Assembly: GCA_902779125.1 (NCBI GenBank)
Contig: CACZAC010000003.1
Coordinates: forward strand, 1-64,000
Reading direction: 5' to 3'
DNA from: an uncultured Bacteroidales bacterium
Lineage (GTDB): Bacteria > Bacteroidota > Bacteroidia > Bacteroidales > Muribaculaceae
DNA: 64,000 nucleotides
How positions within the stretch are numbered: the first letter of the stretch is position 1; each line of letters begins with the position of its first letter. Shown here one piece after another: positions 27,000-35,520 of the stretch. Both the position numbers and the translations under genes were made by a program. The notes beneath the pieces were generated by a model. It saw only the letters and a list, made by a program, of their open reading frames with translations. It was not told where the DNA came from and ran no database searches.

Positions 27000-28514
27000 A
27001 TGAAGTTTTTATCAAGAATCGCGCTTGCCGCGTTTGTGGCACTGCTGTTAACCGCTTGTGGTGGCAACGAGTCATCCTACCAGTACAAGACACAATATCT
27101 GCCTGTTCAACTCATGGGCAGCGAGAAATGGAGTATCCTCGACGTGAACAGCGGCGAGGTGGTTGCCAAGGATGCCTTTGTCAACGCTCCGTCGCCCGTG
27201 GTAGCGGGGATGTTCTATGTGATGAACAGCGAGGGCAGCTACGATTACTATGACGTGTCAGCCCCCACCCAGCCCGTTGCAGGTCACTTTGGCAGTGTTA
27301 CCTCGTTCAGTGACGAGGGAGTTGCCGTCTGCAGCAGGGTTGGAGGCCCGCTGATTGTCATCGACCGCAAAGGTGACGTTGTGAAGCAGTTGCCCAAAGA
27401 CGTGTCGCAGTGCTCGATGTTTGCCCGTGGCATGGCAACGTTCCAGAACGACAACGGCCAGTGGGGTTATATCAACGTCAGTGGTGACACCATCGTGCCT
27501 GCTACTTTCAGCAGCACCAATATGTTCCTCTATAACGACTATGCACTGGTTATTCCCGAGGTTCAGACCAACGACAGCGTGCTCTCGTTCTCGGTCATCG
27601 ACAAGAGCGGCAAGGTGATGTTCACCGCCAGCGGTGCCGAGTACCAGCCCGTTCAGCCCTATTACATCAACGGTGTCCTGCCCGTGGTGAAAGGCGACAC
27701 CCTGGTGTGCCTCGACGAGAACGGCAAGGAAGTGGCTAACCCCATCGATGACAAGGATAAGGTAGAGAAAGGCGGCTATGCCGATTTCTCACGCACCCCG
27801 TCAGGCGATTATATCGTCATCAAGGACAACAAGGCAGGTATGGTGGACAAGGACAACAAACCGCTGATCCCCATCAAGCACGACAACCTTATCGACATCA
27901 ACGGCGAACGCCTGATTGCCGTGGATGGTGATACCTATTATATTATTGATCGCACAGGACAGCCCGTAGGCAACGTGAAGTTCCAGAATGCCCACGTGAG
28001 CGAGGATAACCCCTTTGCGGCTCGCGGCTTCATCGACACCGACCTGGCAGCAGCCTCGCTGATGATGCTGTTTGACGAGATTTCATGCTGTGCCGCCGAT
28101 GCCAATACCACGCTGATGGACATGAACAGTATGGTCGGCACCGATGCACGCATGTATGCCGGCAGCAACACGCTGATTATGCCCCAGGGACCTTATATCA
28201 TCCAGTATGTGTTTGACCGTGAGGTAGCCAGCGCCAATGCCGACAGCACGGCAGCCACATTCAACTATGATGCCCAAGTGAAGTGCGTCATCGCTTCGCT
28301 CAATGTCAAGCATTGTCCTGCCAATACCGAACCCACCATTGTCAACAAGGTGGAGAGCCATCTGGGCACCAAGGGCTTTGTGCTCGCCAGGGACGCCATC
28401 TTCTGTAGCGACCACCTGACCGCACTGACCCTCGGCTATGACAAGGGCATCATCCAGATGAAGTACTACATGCACTTCAACGAATCCGTTCCTCAAGAGA
28501 AGAAGAAAAGGTAA
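27000..28514 (+). CDS. WG repeat-containing lipoprotein
   Basis: 504 residues from the ATG at 27000. This start is preferred over an in-frame ATG 120 nt earlier because it yields a clean lipoprotein signal, MKFLSRIALAAFVALLLTAC, with the lipidated cysteine at position 20, and because the upstream part contains the promoter. The mature protein has several WG-type beta repeats (for example NGQWGYINVSGDTIVPA, then KAGMVDKDNKPLIPI), forming a propeller-like surface. Probably anchored at the periplasmic or outer face of the outer membrane. Precise role unknown. Confidence 0.85.
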   Translation: MKFLSRIALAAFVALLLTACGGNESSYQYKTQYLPVQLMGSEKWSILDVNSGEVVAKDAFVNAPSPVVAGMFYVMNSEGSYDYYDVSAPTQPVAGHFGSVTSFSDEGVAVCSRVGGPLIVIDRKGDVVKQLPKDVSQCSMFARGMATFQNDNGQWGYINVSGDTIVPATFSSTNMFLYNDYALVIPEVQTNDSVLSFSVIDKSGKVMFTASGAEYQPVQPYYINGVLPVVKGDTLVCLDENGKEVANPIDDKDKVEKGGYADFSRTPSGDYIVIKDNKAGMVDKDNKPLIPIKHDNLIDINGERLIAVDGDTYYIIDRTGQPVGNVKFQNAHVSEDNPFAARGFIDTDLAAASLMMLFDEISCCAADANTTLMDMNSMVGTDARMYAGSNTLIMPQGPYIIQYVFDREVASANADSTAATFNYDAQVKCVIASLNVKHCPANTEPTIVNKVESHLGTKGFVLARDAIFCSDHLTALTLGYDKGIIQMKYYMHFNESVPQEKKKR

Positions 28515-28518
28515 ATCA

Positions 28519-28556
28519 TGGGGCCGTGGCAGGAGCCACGGCATAGGATAACACTG
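28519..28556. repeat. Dispersed hairpin repeat, copy 1
   Basis: CCGTGGC (28524-28530), AGGA loop, GCCACGG (28535-28541), followed by GCATAGGATAACACTGA-like sequence. A second copy at 47785-47821 has the same outer sequence but a GAC/GTC pair in place of GGC/GCC, so the stem is kept by a compensatory change. Lies just after the WG lipoprotein gene. Confidence 0.75.
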
Positions 28557-28575
28557 ACAACAAATAAACTAAAAT

Positions 28576-28914
28576 ATGTATTACGTTAAAAAGACATTAG
28601 AGATTTCGTCGGCCCACATGCTGTACCTGGACCACAACAGCAAGTGCGAGAACCTGCACGGCCACAACTGGATTGTAGACATCTATTGCAAAGCCAAGGA
28701 ACTCGACGACAACGGCATGGTGACCGATTTCACCCTCATCAAGGAGATGGTACACGGTAAACTCGACCACAAGTACCTGAACGAGGTGCTCGACTTCAAC
28801 CCCACTGCCGAGAATATCGCCCATTGGATTGTTGAGACCGTGCCCAACTGCTACCGTGCCGACGTGCGTGAGAGCGCCAACAACCTCGCCATCTATATTA
28901 AAGACGAGGATTAG
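28576..28914 (+). CDS. queD: 6-carboxytetrahydropterin synthase QueD
   Basis: 112 residues. Zinc ligands H14 (SSAH), H28 and H30 (LHGHNW) and catalytic C24 are in place, followed by MVTDFTLIK and LDHKYLNEV, which are QueD/PTPS signatures. Converts dihydroneopterin triphosphate to 6-carboxy-tetrahydropterin, the first committed step to preQ0 and queuosine. Followed 74 nt later by queE; queC and queF lie about 3 kb away on the other strand. Confidence 0.96.
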   Translation: MYYVKKTLEISSAHMLYLDHNSKCENLHGHNWIVDIYCKAKELDDNGMVTDFTLIKEMVHGKLDHKYLNEVLDFNPTAENIAHWIVETVPNCYRADVRESANNLAIYIKDED

Positions 28915-28915
28915 T

Positions 28916-28983
28916 TAGAAGTGAGGAGTTAGGAGTTAGGAGTTAAATCCATCTAGAAACTAGGGACTAGGGACTAGAAACTA
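28916..28983. repeat. Heptamer arrays between queD and queE
   Basis: Two short tandem arrays of 7-nt units: GGAGTTA-type at about 28921-28945 and GGGACTA/GAAACTA-type at about 28957-28983, the latter ending 5 nt before the queE ATG. The gap has no coding potential. Confidence 0.7.
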
Positions 28984-28988
28984 AAAAA

Positions 28989-29579
28989 ATGTGGAAAGTT
29001 AACGAAATCTTCTACTCGCTGCAGGGTGAGGGCTACAACACGGGAACCGCCAGCGTGTTCATCAGGCTGAGCGGCTGCAACCTGCATTGTGCCTTCTGCG
29101 ACACTCGGCATGAGGAGGGCACCATGATGTCGTTGCCTGAAATCGTCGAGCAGGTGATGCAATACCCCAAGGCTCCGTTCATCGTGCTCACGGGCGGCGA
29201 GCCGTCGCTGTGGATAGACGAGGATTTCGTGATGGGACTCAAGCAGATGACAGGCAAAACGATTGCCATCGAGACCAACGGCACACACACCTTGCCCCAC
29301 GGCATAGACTGGGTAACGCTGTCACCCAAGACGGGCCTTGGCAACAGTGGCGACCTGCCCGTCATTCTCACCCGATGCGATGAATTGAAGGTGGTTTATC
29401 TGGGCCAAGACTTGGCCCAATACAATAACATCACGGCTGACCACCGCTACCTGCAACCCTGTTGGGTGAGCGATCCCGACCAATGCAGCCGCAACATGCA
29501 CGCCACAGTCCAGGCAGTGCTTGACAACCCTCAGTGGCGACTGTCCCTGCAGACCCACCGCATCCTGGGCATCAGATAA
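28989..29579 (+). CDS. queE: 7-carboxy-7-deazaguanine synthase QueE
   Basis: 196-residue radical SAM enzyme. The cluster-binding cysteines are C30, C34 and C37 (GCNLHCAFCD, the CxxxCxxC arrangement), and the SAM-binding GGEPS motif follows. It ring-contracts 6-carboxy-tetrahydropterin to 7-carboxy-7-deazaguanine. The N-terminal VNEIFYSLQGEGYNTG segment is diagnostic for QueE. Expected to be cotranscribed with queD. Confidence 0.96.
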   Translation: MWKVNEIFYSLQGEGYNTGTASVFIRLSGCNLHCAFCDTRHEEGTMMSLPEIVEQVMQYPKAPFIVLTGGEPSLWIDEDFVMGLKQMTGKTIAIETNGTHTLPHGIDWVTLSPKTGLGNSGDLPVILTRCDELKVVYLGQDLAQYNNITADHRYLQPCWVSDPDQCSRNMHATVQAVLDNPQWRLSLQTHRILGIR

Positions 29580-29609
29580 CATTGTTGTACCCTAAAAAAT
29601 ATTGAATGG

Positions 29610-29659
29610 ATTTGTCCAGTTTGTCCGTTATATATAATAGACGGACAAACTGGACAAAT
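29610..29659. repeat. 19-bp inverted repeat with GGACAAA core
   Basis: Perfect 19-nt arms (29610-29628 and 29641-29659) separated by 12 nt of TA-rich sequence. The arm contains TTTGTCCAGTTTGTCC; a related single arm (TTTGTCCAGTCTGTCC) occurs at 29721-29736 in the same gap. The structure may act as terminator of queDE or be a remnant of a small mobile repeat. The rest of 29580-29851 shows no gene. Confidence 0.7.
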
Positions 29660-29851
29660 TGAACAATCTGGATTTTGTGTTATCGCAAGTATTAACACAA
29701 CCAAAATCCTAAAAATCCATTTTGTCCAGTCTGTCCACGTGTGCACGTGAATCCAGGTCGCTTTCACGTCAACAAAACAACAAACGTCCGCACTCCATTA
29801 ACAGGAATGCGAACGTTACAATAATCTCTAATGAGTGTTACGAGTATGAAC

Positions 29852-30871
29852 TTACAAATAGGGCTCCAACTTCAGCCGCCTCTTGGCTTCGGCAAAGGCC
29901 CACGATAAGGGGAATATCATCAAGAACAATGCCGTAGTTCCCAAGTAGGGGTGATAAGTAAGCCCTGATTCCTCAAACATGGTGTATTGATAGAAGGTCA
30001 TAATCAGGACCTGGTGGACAAGATATATGCCCATACTGTTACTGTCCAGATTGTTGAGCAGACGCATCAACCTGGAGTTTTCACCTATCTTGACAACCGA
30101 CAACAGGTCCAAGAACAGGTAAATGATGGCAATCAGGACAAAGATATCAACCAAGCCCTGTCGCGGGATAATATCGATATTGATGAGGATAGAATGCAAG
30201 CCCACCAGGGCAATCACCATTGCCAACCTAATCCACCTGCCATTTATGCTGAGCTGATGCTTGAACAGTACCATACCACTCACAAAGAAACTGATATAGG
30301 TGAAAATCTTACCTGGCAGCAAATCATAGAAAACATGGCCTGCGGCATAGGCCAAGACAATCAATACAACGGTAAAGATGGCATCTACAATAGGATTGTG
30401 CTTTGCCAACAGCAGCGGAGTTATCAGGCGGGCGAAAATGAAGAGGCAAAACAACGTCGGCAGAAACCAAAGATGGCGTATTCCCGAGAGCAGTTCACTT
30501 GCCGAGTAACGGATCGGCAACAGTATCAAGTATATAACCGTCCACGTGACAGCGGGAACAATCAGTCGATTGAACTTATTGAAAATGAAGGCCTTCCAGT
30601 TCTTGTATTTACCGTTATTGATATAGATGTACAGGTAAATGTATCCCGAGATAAAGAAAAAGAACGGCAAAGCCATAGAAACTACCCACGAAGCGAACAG
30701 GCTCACATGATAGTTGGGCGTAGGGCACGGATAAATCTGCCAGAAACCAGCACAATAACACATGCAATGATATATGACAATCATCAGCATAGATATCATC
30801 CTAAGGATTGAAATGTTGAGTAGCCTGCCGCCACTCACAGCTTCACGATTGCTATGATACTCAATCAACAT
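29852..30871 (-). CDS. Acyltransferase family 3 membrane protein
   Basis: 339 residues with about ten hydrophobic helices. The N-terminal RLLNISILRMISMLMIVIYHCMCY places the family's conserved Arg and catalytic-site His in helix 1, and FFFFISGYIY is typical of OafA-like O-acyltransferases, which move acetyl or similar groups onto surface glycans. The ATG at 30871 is chosen because the only earlier in-frame start is a GTG lying inside the fabD terminator hairpin. Monocistronic in appearance; substrate unknown. Confidence 0.85.
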   Translation of the reverse strand: MLIEYHSNREAVSGGRLLNISILRMISMLMIVIYHCMCYCAGFWQIYPCPTPNYHVSLFASWVVSMALPFFFFISGYIYLYIYINNGKYKNWKAFIFNKFNRLIVPAVTWTVIYLILLPIRYSASELLSGIRHLWFLPTLFCLFIFARLITPLLLAKHNPIVDAIFTVVLIVLAYAAGHVFYDLLPGKIFTYISFFVSGMVLFKHQLSINGRWIRLAMVIALVGLHSILINIDIIPRQGLVDIFVLIAIIYLFLDLLSVVKIGENSRLMRLLNNLDSNSMGIYLVHQVLIMTFYQYTMFEESGLTYHPYLGTTALFLMIFPLSWAFAEAKRRLKLEPYL

Positions 30872-30900
30872 GACTGTCGTTTCTAGAAATTGTATTAAAT

Positions 30901-30932
30901 GCACAAGTGCCAGTTAACTCTGGCACTTGTGC
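30901..30932 (-). terminator. Terminator hairpin after fabD
   Basis: Perfect 13-bp stem (30901-30913 with 30920-30932) with a 6-nt loop, 21 nt beyond the fabD stop. On the minus strand it is followed by ATTTAAT, a weak T-rich tail. Confidence 0.7.
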
Positions 30933-30953
30933 AGGTTGATATCATAAGATGTC

Positions 30954-31832
30954 TTACTGGCGGCCTGACAGGACGACGTCGCGGCTGGTTTTGCCGATGA
31001 GGCCCTGGAGGACCTTGCCGGGACCCAGTTCCTCGGCCTCGGTCATGCCGTCGGCAACCATGTTGGCAACGATGTGGCTCCAACGGACGGGAGCGGTGAG
31101 CTGTTGCAGCAGGTTGGCCTTGATTTCGGCAGGATCGGTGTGGGGCTTAGCGTCCACATCCTGGTAGATGGGGCAAACGGGAGCCGAGAAGTCAGCAGCC
31201 TCGATGGCCTCAGCCAACTCAGCACGAGCAGGCTCCATCAGGGGCGAGTGGAAAGCACCACCCACCTTGAGGGGCAAGGCACGGCGTGCGCCTGCCTCCT
31301 TGAATTTCTCACAAGCAGCCTCGATAGCTGCAATCTCACCCGAGATGACCACCTGACCGGGGCAGTTATAGTTGGCGGGAACGCAGATGCCGTCGATGGT
31401 GGCACAGATTTCCTCCACCTTAGCGTCGTCCAAGCCGATGATGGCAGCCATCGTCGAAGGTGCTGCCTCGCAAGCCTTCTGCATAGCCAGGGCACGTGCC
31501 TCGACCAGCTTCAAACCCTGCTCAAAGGGCAGAGCGCCAGCGGCTACCAGTGCCGAGAACTCGCCCAGCGAGTGACCGGCAACCATGTCGGGCTTAAACT
31601 CCTCACCCATTGTGAGGGCGAGGATGACCGAGTGCAGGAATACGGCGGGCTGGGTGACCTTGGTCTGCTTCAGGTCATCTTCAGTGCCTTCAAACATGAG
31701 GTCGGTGATGCGGAAACCCAGCACCTCATTGGCTTTCTCAAACAATTCTTTGGCCTGGGGATTGTTGTCGTACAGGTCCTTGCCCATACCGACAAACTGT
31801 GCGCCCTGACCAGGGAATACGAATGCTTTCAT
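30954..31832 (-). CDS. fabD: Malonyl-CoA:ACP transacylase
   Basis: 292 residues. FPGQGAQFVGMG start, nucleophile elbow GHSLGEFSAL with the catalytic serine, and the later catalytic histidine in AFHSPLM. Loads malonate onto acyl carrier protein for fatty acid synthesis. It stands alone here between an acyltransferase and queC, with no other fab gene nearby. A TACCTTTG -7 element lies upstream. Confidence 0.97.
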   Translation of the reverse strand: MKAFVFPGQGAQFVGMGKDLYDNNPQAKELFEKANEVLGFRITDLMFEGTEDDLKQTKVTQPAVFLHSVILALTMGEEFKPDMVAGHSLGEFSALVAAGALPFEQGLKLVEARALAMQKACEAAPSTMAAIIGLDDAKVEEICATIDGICVPANYNCPGQVVISGEIAAIEAACEKFKEAGARRALPLKVGGAFHSPLMEPARAELAEAIEAADFSAPVCPIYQDVDAKPHTDPAEIKANLLQQLTAPVRWSHIVANMVADGMTEAEELGPGKVLQGLIGKTSRDVVLSGRQ

Positions 31833-31884
31833 TGTCTTTTTATTATTAAGTAGTTAATGATGTTTCTTTATTTCAAAACGGCTG

Positions 31885-31892
31885 CAAAGGTA
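31885..31892 (-). promoter_or_regulatory. Probable -7 element of fabD
   Basis: Minus-strand TACCTTTG, a full match to TAnnTTTG, 53 nt before the fabD ATG. No convincing TTTG at the -33 position. The adjacent 31900-31960 stretch holds AACTAT-type heptamer-like repeats. Confidence 0.55.
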
Positions 31893-31997
31893 ATACTTTT
31901 TTAGTGAATAGTTTATAGTTAAAAGTGAATAGTTTTTAAAACAAAATACAATTGACTGATTTTCAGCCAACTATCAACTATTAAGTATTAACTGTTA

Positions 31998-32654
31998 CTA
32001 TTTCAGGTATTCGGTGGGGTCGTCGATACCTGCTTCGCGCAGGGCTTGGCGGCGTTCGGTGCAGGTGCCACAGGTGCCGCAGTGCGTCTCACCGCCCTTG
32101 TAGCAGGAATAGGTCTCGCTATAATCCAAACCAAGCGCAGCGCCATGGCGGGCGATGTCGGCCTTGCTCAGGTCGGTGTAGGGGGCATAGACCTTGACGC
32201 CCTCGTAGGTGCCTGTCATCATCGCCGTGCTCATGGCTTCGATAAATGGCGAGCGGCAATCGGGGTAGATGCTATGGTCACCGGCATGGTTGGCAATCAT
32301 CACGCGCTTGAGACCGTTGCTCTCGGCAATGCCACAGGCAATAGCGAGCATGATGCCGTTGCGGAAAGGTACGACCGTCGATTTCATATTCTCGTCGTTA
32401 TAATTGCCGTCGGGGATGGCATCGGCGCTCTCGAGCAGAGCGCTCTTGAAGTACTTGTGCATGAAGTCCAGAGGAATGATCAAGTGCTTGATACCCAAGC
32501 GCTGACAATGCATGATGGCGCAACGGCGCTCACGGCCGTTCTGGGTGCTGCCGTAGTCAAAGGTGATGGCCATGGCAATCTCGTCCTTGTACTCATAGAG
32601 CATGGTCGTGGAGTCCATGCCGCCCGAGGTGATGATAACTGCGTCTTTTGCCAT
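31998..32654 (-). CDS. queC: 7-cyano-7-deazaguanine synthase QueC
   Basis: 218 residues starting at MAKDAVIITSGGMDS; this ATG is chosen because it directly precedes the PP-loop ATPase motif SGGMDS and lies 7 nt after the queF stop. The C-terminal zinc site is GGETHCGTCGTCTERRQA with the preceding Cys of YSCYKGG. Converts carboxy-deazaguanine to preQ0 with ATP and ammonia. Confidence 0.96.
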   Translation of the reverse strand: MAKDAVIITSGGMDSTTMLYEYKDEIAMAITFDYGSTQNGRERRCAIMHCQRLGIKHLIIPLDFMHKYFKSALLESADAIPDGNYNDENMKSTVVPFRNGIMLAIACGIAESNGLKRVMIANHAGDHSIYPDCRSPFIEAMSTAMMTGTYEGVKVYAPYTDLSKADIARHGAALGLDYSETYSCYKGGETHCGTCGTCTERRQALREAGIDDPTEYLK

Positions 32655-32661
32655 AGTCTTG

Positions 32662-33132
32662 TCAATCGTTATGGAAATTAGCAATCAGGCGGGCACGCAC
32701 CATATCCTGATGCTCGCTGTCGCCATAGTTGGCAAACGGCTTGATGCTGATGCCACCACGGGGCATGAACAGGCCGATGACCTCGAGATACTTGGGGTCC
32801 ATCAGTTTGACCAGGTCCTTCATGATGATGTTGACGCAATCCTCGTGGAAATCGCCATGGTTGCGGAAACTGAACAGATAGAGCTTCAGGCTCTTGCTCT
32901 CGACCATGCGCACGCGAGGAATGTAGTTGATGATGATGTGGCCGAAGTCGGGCTGGCCCGTCTTGGGGCACAACGAGGTGAACTCGGGGCAATCGAGCGT
33001 TACCACATATTCGTTCTCGGGGTGCTTGTTCTCGAAGGTCTCCAAAACGTCGGGACGATAGTCGAACTCATATTGTGTACCCTGGCTGCCCAGCAGCGTC
33101 ACGCCCTCCAATTCTTGTTCTGTTCTTGACAT
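32662..33132 (-). CDS. queF: NADPH-dependent 7-cyano-7-deazaguanine reductase QueF
   Basis: 156 residues, the short (type I, YkvM-like) form. Catalytic C55 in [13 protein letters not shown] forms the thioimide with preQ0 and D62 assists. Later [11 protein letters not shown] and [11 protein letters not shown] blocks are typical. Produces preQ1 for tRNA-guanine transglycosylase. Lies between the HD protein and queC in the same operon. Confidence 0.97.
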   Translation of the reverse strand: MSRTEQELEGVTLLGSQGTQYEFDYRPDVLETFENKHPENEYVVTLDCPEFTSLCPKTGQPDFGHIIINYIPRVRMVESKSLKLYLFSFRNHGDFHEDCVNIIMKDLVKLMDPKYLEVIGLFMPRGGISIKPFANYGDSEHQDMVRARLIANFHND

Positions 33133-33159
33133 AGTATCAATCGTATTAAGTGTTTTTAA

Positions 33160-33792
33160 TCAAAGCTCGTCGATTTCCTCGCCTGTGCGCTCCATGATGC
33201 TGGCAGCCAGGCCATCGGCGGTTTGGATAATGCTCACAAGCGGATAGAGCTTGCGGGCGGCATCATAGTTGCGGACGTCCTCAAAGCTATTCTGATTCAC
33301 GCCCCAAGCGCCCATGTGCCAGCGTATGGCAAGCATCTCGTCATCATTCAAGGGCAAGCCGCTACACAGGAGCAACGTGAGCGATTTTTCGCCATGTCCC
33401 ATAGGAAAGCTCTTGTAGGTGACCTTATAGCCCTCGGCATCTTCCCAAATGCCAAGCGCATTCTTGCGCTTCTTGACCGACCGCTTGTAGATGTCGCACT
33501 TGCACACGTCATGCAACAAACTGGCAAGGATGATGCTGTCGCGTTTCACCTCATGCTCGAGACCGGGCTCCAAAGCCTTCATCGCCTCCCAAACGGCAAG
33601 CGCCGCCTTGCAGGTGTTGAGCGAGTGTTTAGCCAGTCCTCCCTCGACATTGAGATGATGACCAGCCGAAGCGGGAGCGGTGAAAAAGCCCCAAGCCTCC
33701 AAATCGGCAATCACATCCTCGATACCTTCACGTTGAGTCGAACGCAACAACTCGAGGATTTCTTCTTTACAGTTCTTATCGCTTGTTTTCAT
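33160..33792 (-). CDS. HD-domain phosphohydrolase
   Basis: 210 residues. The HD metal-site pattern is visible as H in GLAKHSLNT, the HD pair in SLLHDVCKCD, H in MGHGEKS and H in IRWHMGAWG, with a late D in QTADGLAAS. This arrangement is found in HD hydrolases that act on nucleotides or RNA ends. The gene is 27 nt before queF and 86 nt after mlaF. Substrate cannot be named. Confidence 0.82.
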   Translation of the reverse strand: MKTSDKNCKEEILELLRSTQREGIEDVIADLEAWGFFTAPASAGHHLNVEGGLAKHSLNTCKAALAVWEAMKALEPGLEHEVKRDSIILASLLHDVCKCDIYKRSVKKRKNALGIWEDAEGYKVTYKSFPMGHGEKSLTLLLCSGLPLNDDEMLAIRWHMGAWGVNQNSFEDVRNYDAARKLYPLVSIIQTADGLAASIMERTGEEIDEL

Positions 33793-33839
33793 TTTTCAGT
33801 TTTCAGTTGTACACACGCGGACAAAACGGACGAAACGAC

Positions 33840-33878
33840 GAATGCGGATGCTAACTCCTAACTCCTAATTTCTAATTC
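33840..33878. repeat. Heptamer array between mlaF and the HD gene
   Basis: TGCGGATGCT (33842-33851) followed by CTAACTC-type heptamers up to the end of mlaF. The same TGCGGATGCT plus heptamer order occurs at 26835-26872. GGACAAAACGGAC at about 33819-33831 resembles the repeat at 29610. Confidence 0.6.
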
Positions 33879-34676
33879 CTAACTCTTCCTCGTCGGCTTG
33901 TAACCGTGCTCGCGGCGGTACTTGCGCACGTCGCGGAACAAGTCGGTGGCATAGACGAAATTGTTCAGGTCGTCATTGTCCACATTATAGACCTCGTCCT
34001 TGTTGCCAATCCAGCCCACATGGCCCTTATTGATAAACACGATGTTCTCACCGATACCCATCACCGAGTTCATGTCGTGGGTGTTGATGATGGTGGTGAT
34101 GCCGAACTCATGGGTGATGTCGCTCAACAGTTCGTCAATGACAATCGAGGTCTTGGGGTCCAGACCCGAGTTGGGCTCGTCACAGAAGAGGTACCTGGGA
34201 TTCAAGGCGATGGCACGGGCGATGGCGCAGCGCTTCTGCATACCGCCCGAGAGCTCGCTGGGGAACTTGTTCTCGCTGCCCGTCAGGTTCACGCGGTCAA
34301 TACAGAACTGGGCTCGTTCGCGCATCTCGTTATTGCTCATTCCTCCGAACATGACCAGGGGGAACATCACATTGCCCATCACTGTCTCGCTGTCGAACAA
34401 GGCAGAGCCCTGGAACAGCATACCGATTTCCTTGCGCAACTCCTTGCGCTGCTTGCGGTTCATCTTGGTGATGTCACGTCCATCGTACAGTATTTCACCC
34501 TCATCGGGATCAAATAGTCCCACAATATTCTTGATCAGCACAGTTTTGCCTGAACCCGACTGGCCGATAATCAGGTTGGTCTTGCCGTCATAGAGCTTGC
34601 AACTCACGTCATACAGTACTTGACGCTGACCACCGTCTTCCTTGAAAGACTTGGATAGATGTTTAACTTCAATCAT
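33879..34676 (-). CDS. mlaF: ABC transporter ATPase, MlaF-like
   Basis: 265 residues. Walker A IGQSGSGKT, Q-loop FQGSALFDSETV, ABC signature LSGGMQKR and Walker B YLFCDEPNSGLD identify an ABC ATPase; DSLTV-type Q-loop context and pairing with an MlaE permease place it in the Mla/Mce lipid-transport group that moves phospholipids between the membranes. Located 28 nt after mlaE. The C-terminal RKYRREHGYKPTRKS tail is basic. Confidence 0.93.
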   Translation of the reverse strand: MIEVKHLSKSFKEDGGQRQVLYDVSCKLYDGKTNLIIGQSGSGKTVLIKNIVGLFDPDEGEILYDGRDITKMNRKQRKELRKEIGMLFQGSALFDSETVMGNVMFPLVMFGGMSNNEMRERAQFCIDRVNLTGSENKFPSELSGGMQKRCAIARAIALNPRYLFCDEPNSGLDPKTSIVIDELLSDITHEFGITTIINTHDMNSVMGIGENIVFINKGHVGWIGNKDEVYNVDNDDLNNFVYATDLFRDVRKYRREHGYKPTRKS

Positions 34677-34704
34677 TGTTCAGTTATCAGTTTTCAGCTT
34701 GTGA

Positions 34705-35451
34705 CTAAAGTAATAAGAGGGTCAGAATGACGTCTGCCACCAGAATCATGATATTACTCATCACCACAGTGTCGGTGCTCGCCTTGCCCACCTCTACCGA
34801 GCCGCCTTGCACGGTGTACCCGTAATAGCAGGCTATGGTAGACATCAGGAAAGCAAACACAAGCGACTTGATGAGCGCAAACCATACATACCACTCAATG
34901 AACAGCGACTGGATACCGAAAATGAAGGTATCGGGGTCAACAATTTCTGTGATAATACAGATAAGCCAACCGCCAAACAAGCTGGTAGCCATACAGATAA
35001 CCACCAGGAAAGGCAAAATCGTGATAAGGGCGAGAATCTTGGGCGCAGCCAGGAAATTGGCGCTGTTGATACCCATAATATCAAGGGCGTCAATCTGCTC
35101 GGTGGCACGCATGGTGCCGATTTCGCTGGCGATATTGGAGCCTATTTTGCCCGAGAGAATCAGACACAGAATGGTCGATGAGAACTCCAGCAGGATAATC
35201 TCGCGCGTCGTCAGTCCCACCGTGTAACGCGGCAACAACGGGTTAGAGATGTTGAGCTTGATCAGGATGGTACACAGCGAACCGATGAACAGCGACACGA
35301 TGATAATCAGCGGAATCGAGTCGATGCCCAATTTCGCGATTTCATCAAGGTAACGCTTGAAGAATACTTTCCACTTGTCAGGGATGGCGGTAACCCTCCA
35401 CATGAACATGCAGTAGTCTCCAAACTTATCTAGCATTTTAGTCAATAACAT
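34705..35451 (-). CDS. mlaE: ABC transporter permease, MlaE family
   Basis: 248 residues with five to six membrane helices and the MlaE hallmark EIGTMRATEQIDALDIMG in the middle, which contacts the ATPase. First gene of mlaE-mlaF-HD-queF-queC. The usual third partner, an MCE-domain MlaD protein, is not in the window. Confidence 0.94.
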   Translation of the reverse strand: MLLTKMLDKFGDYCMFMWRVTAIPDKWKVFFKRYLDEIAKLGIDSIPLIIIVSLFIGSLCTILIKLNISNPLLPRYTVGLTTREIILLEFSSTILCLILSGKIGSNIASEIGTMRATEQIDALDIMGINSANFLAAPKILALITILPFLVVICMATSLFGGWLICIITEIVDPDTFIFGIQSLFIEWYVWFALIKSLVFAFLMSTIACYYGYTVQGGSVEVGKASTDTVVMSNIMILVADVILTLLLL

Positions 35452-35474
35452 ATCGTCTCTATTATTTCAACATG

Positions 35475-35482
35475 CAAAGGTA
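35475..35482 (-). promoter_or_regulatory. Probable -7 element of the mlaEF operon
   Basis: Minus-strand TACCTTTG, 24 nt before the mlaE ATG, fully matching the consensus. No good -33 element seen. Confidence 0.55.
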
Positions 35483-35520
35483 CGAAAAAGTTTTGATTTC
35501 CATACCTTAAGTTTACGGAA

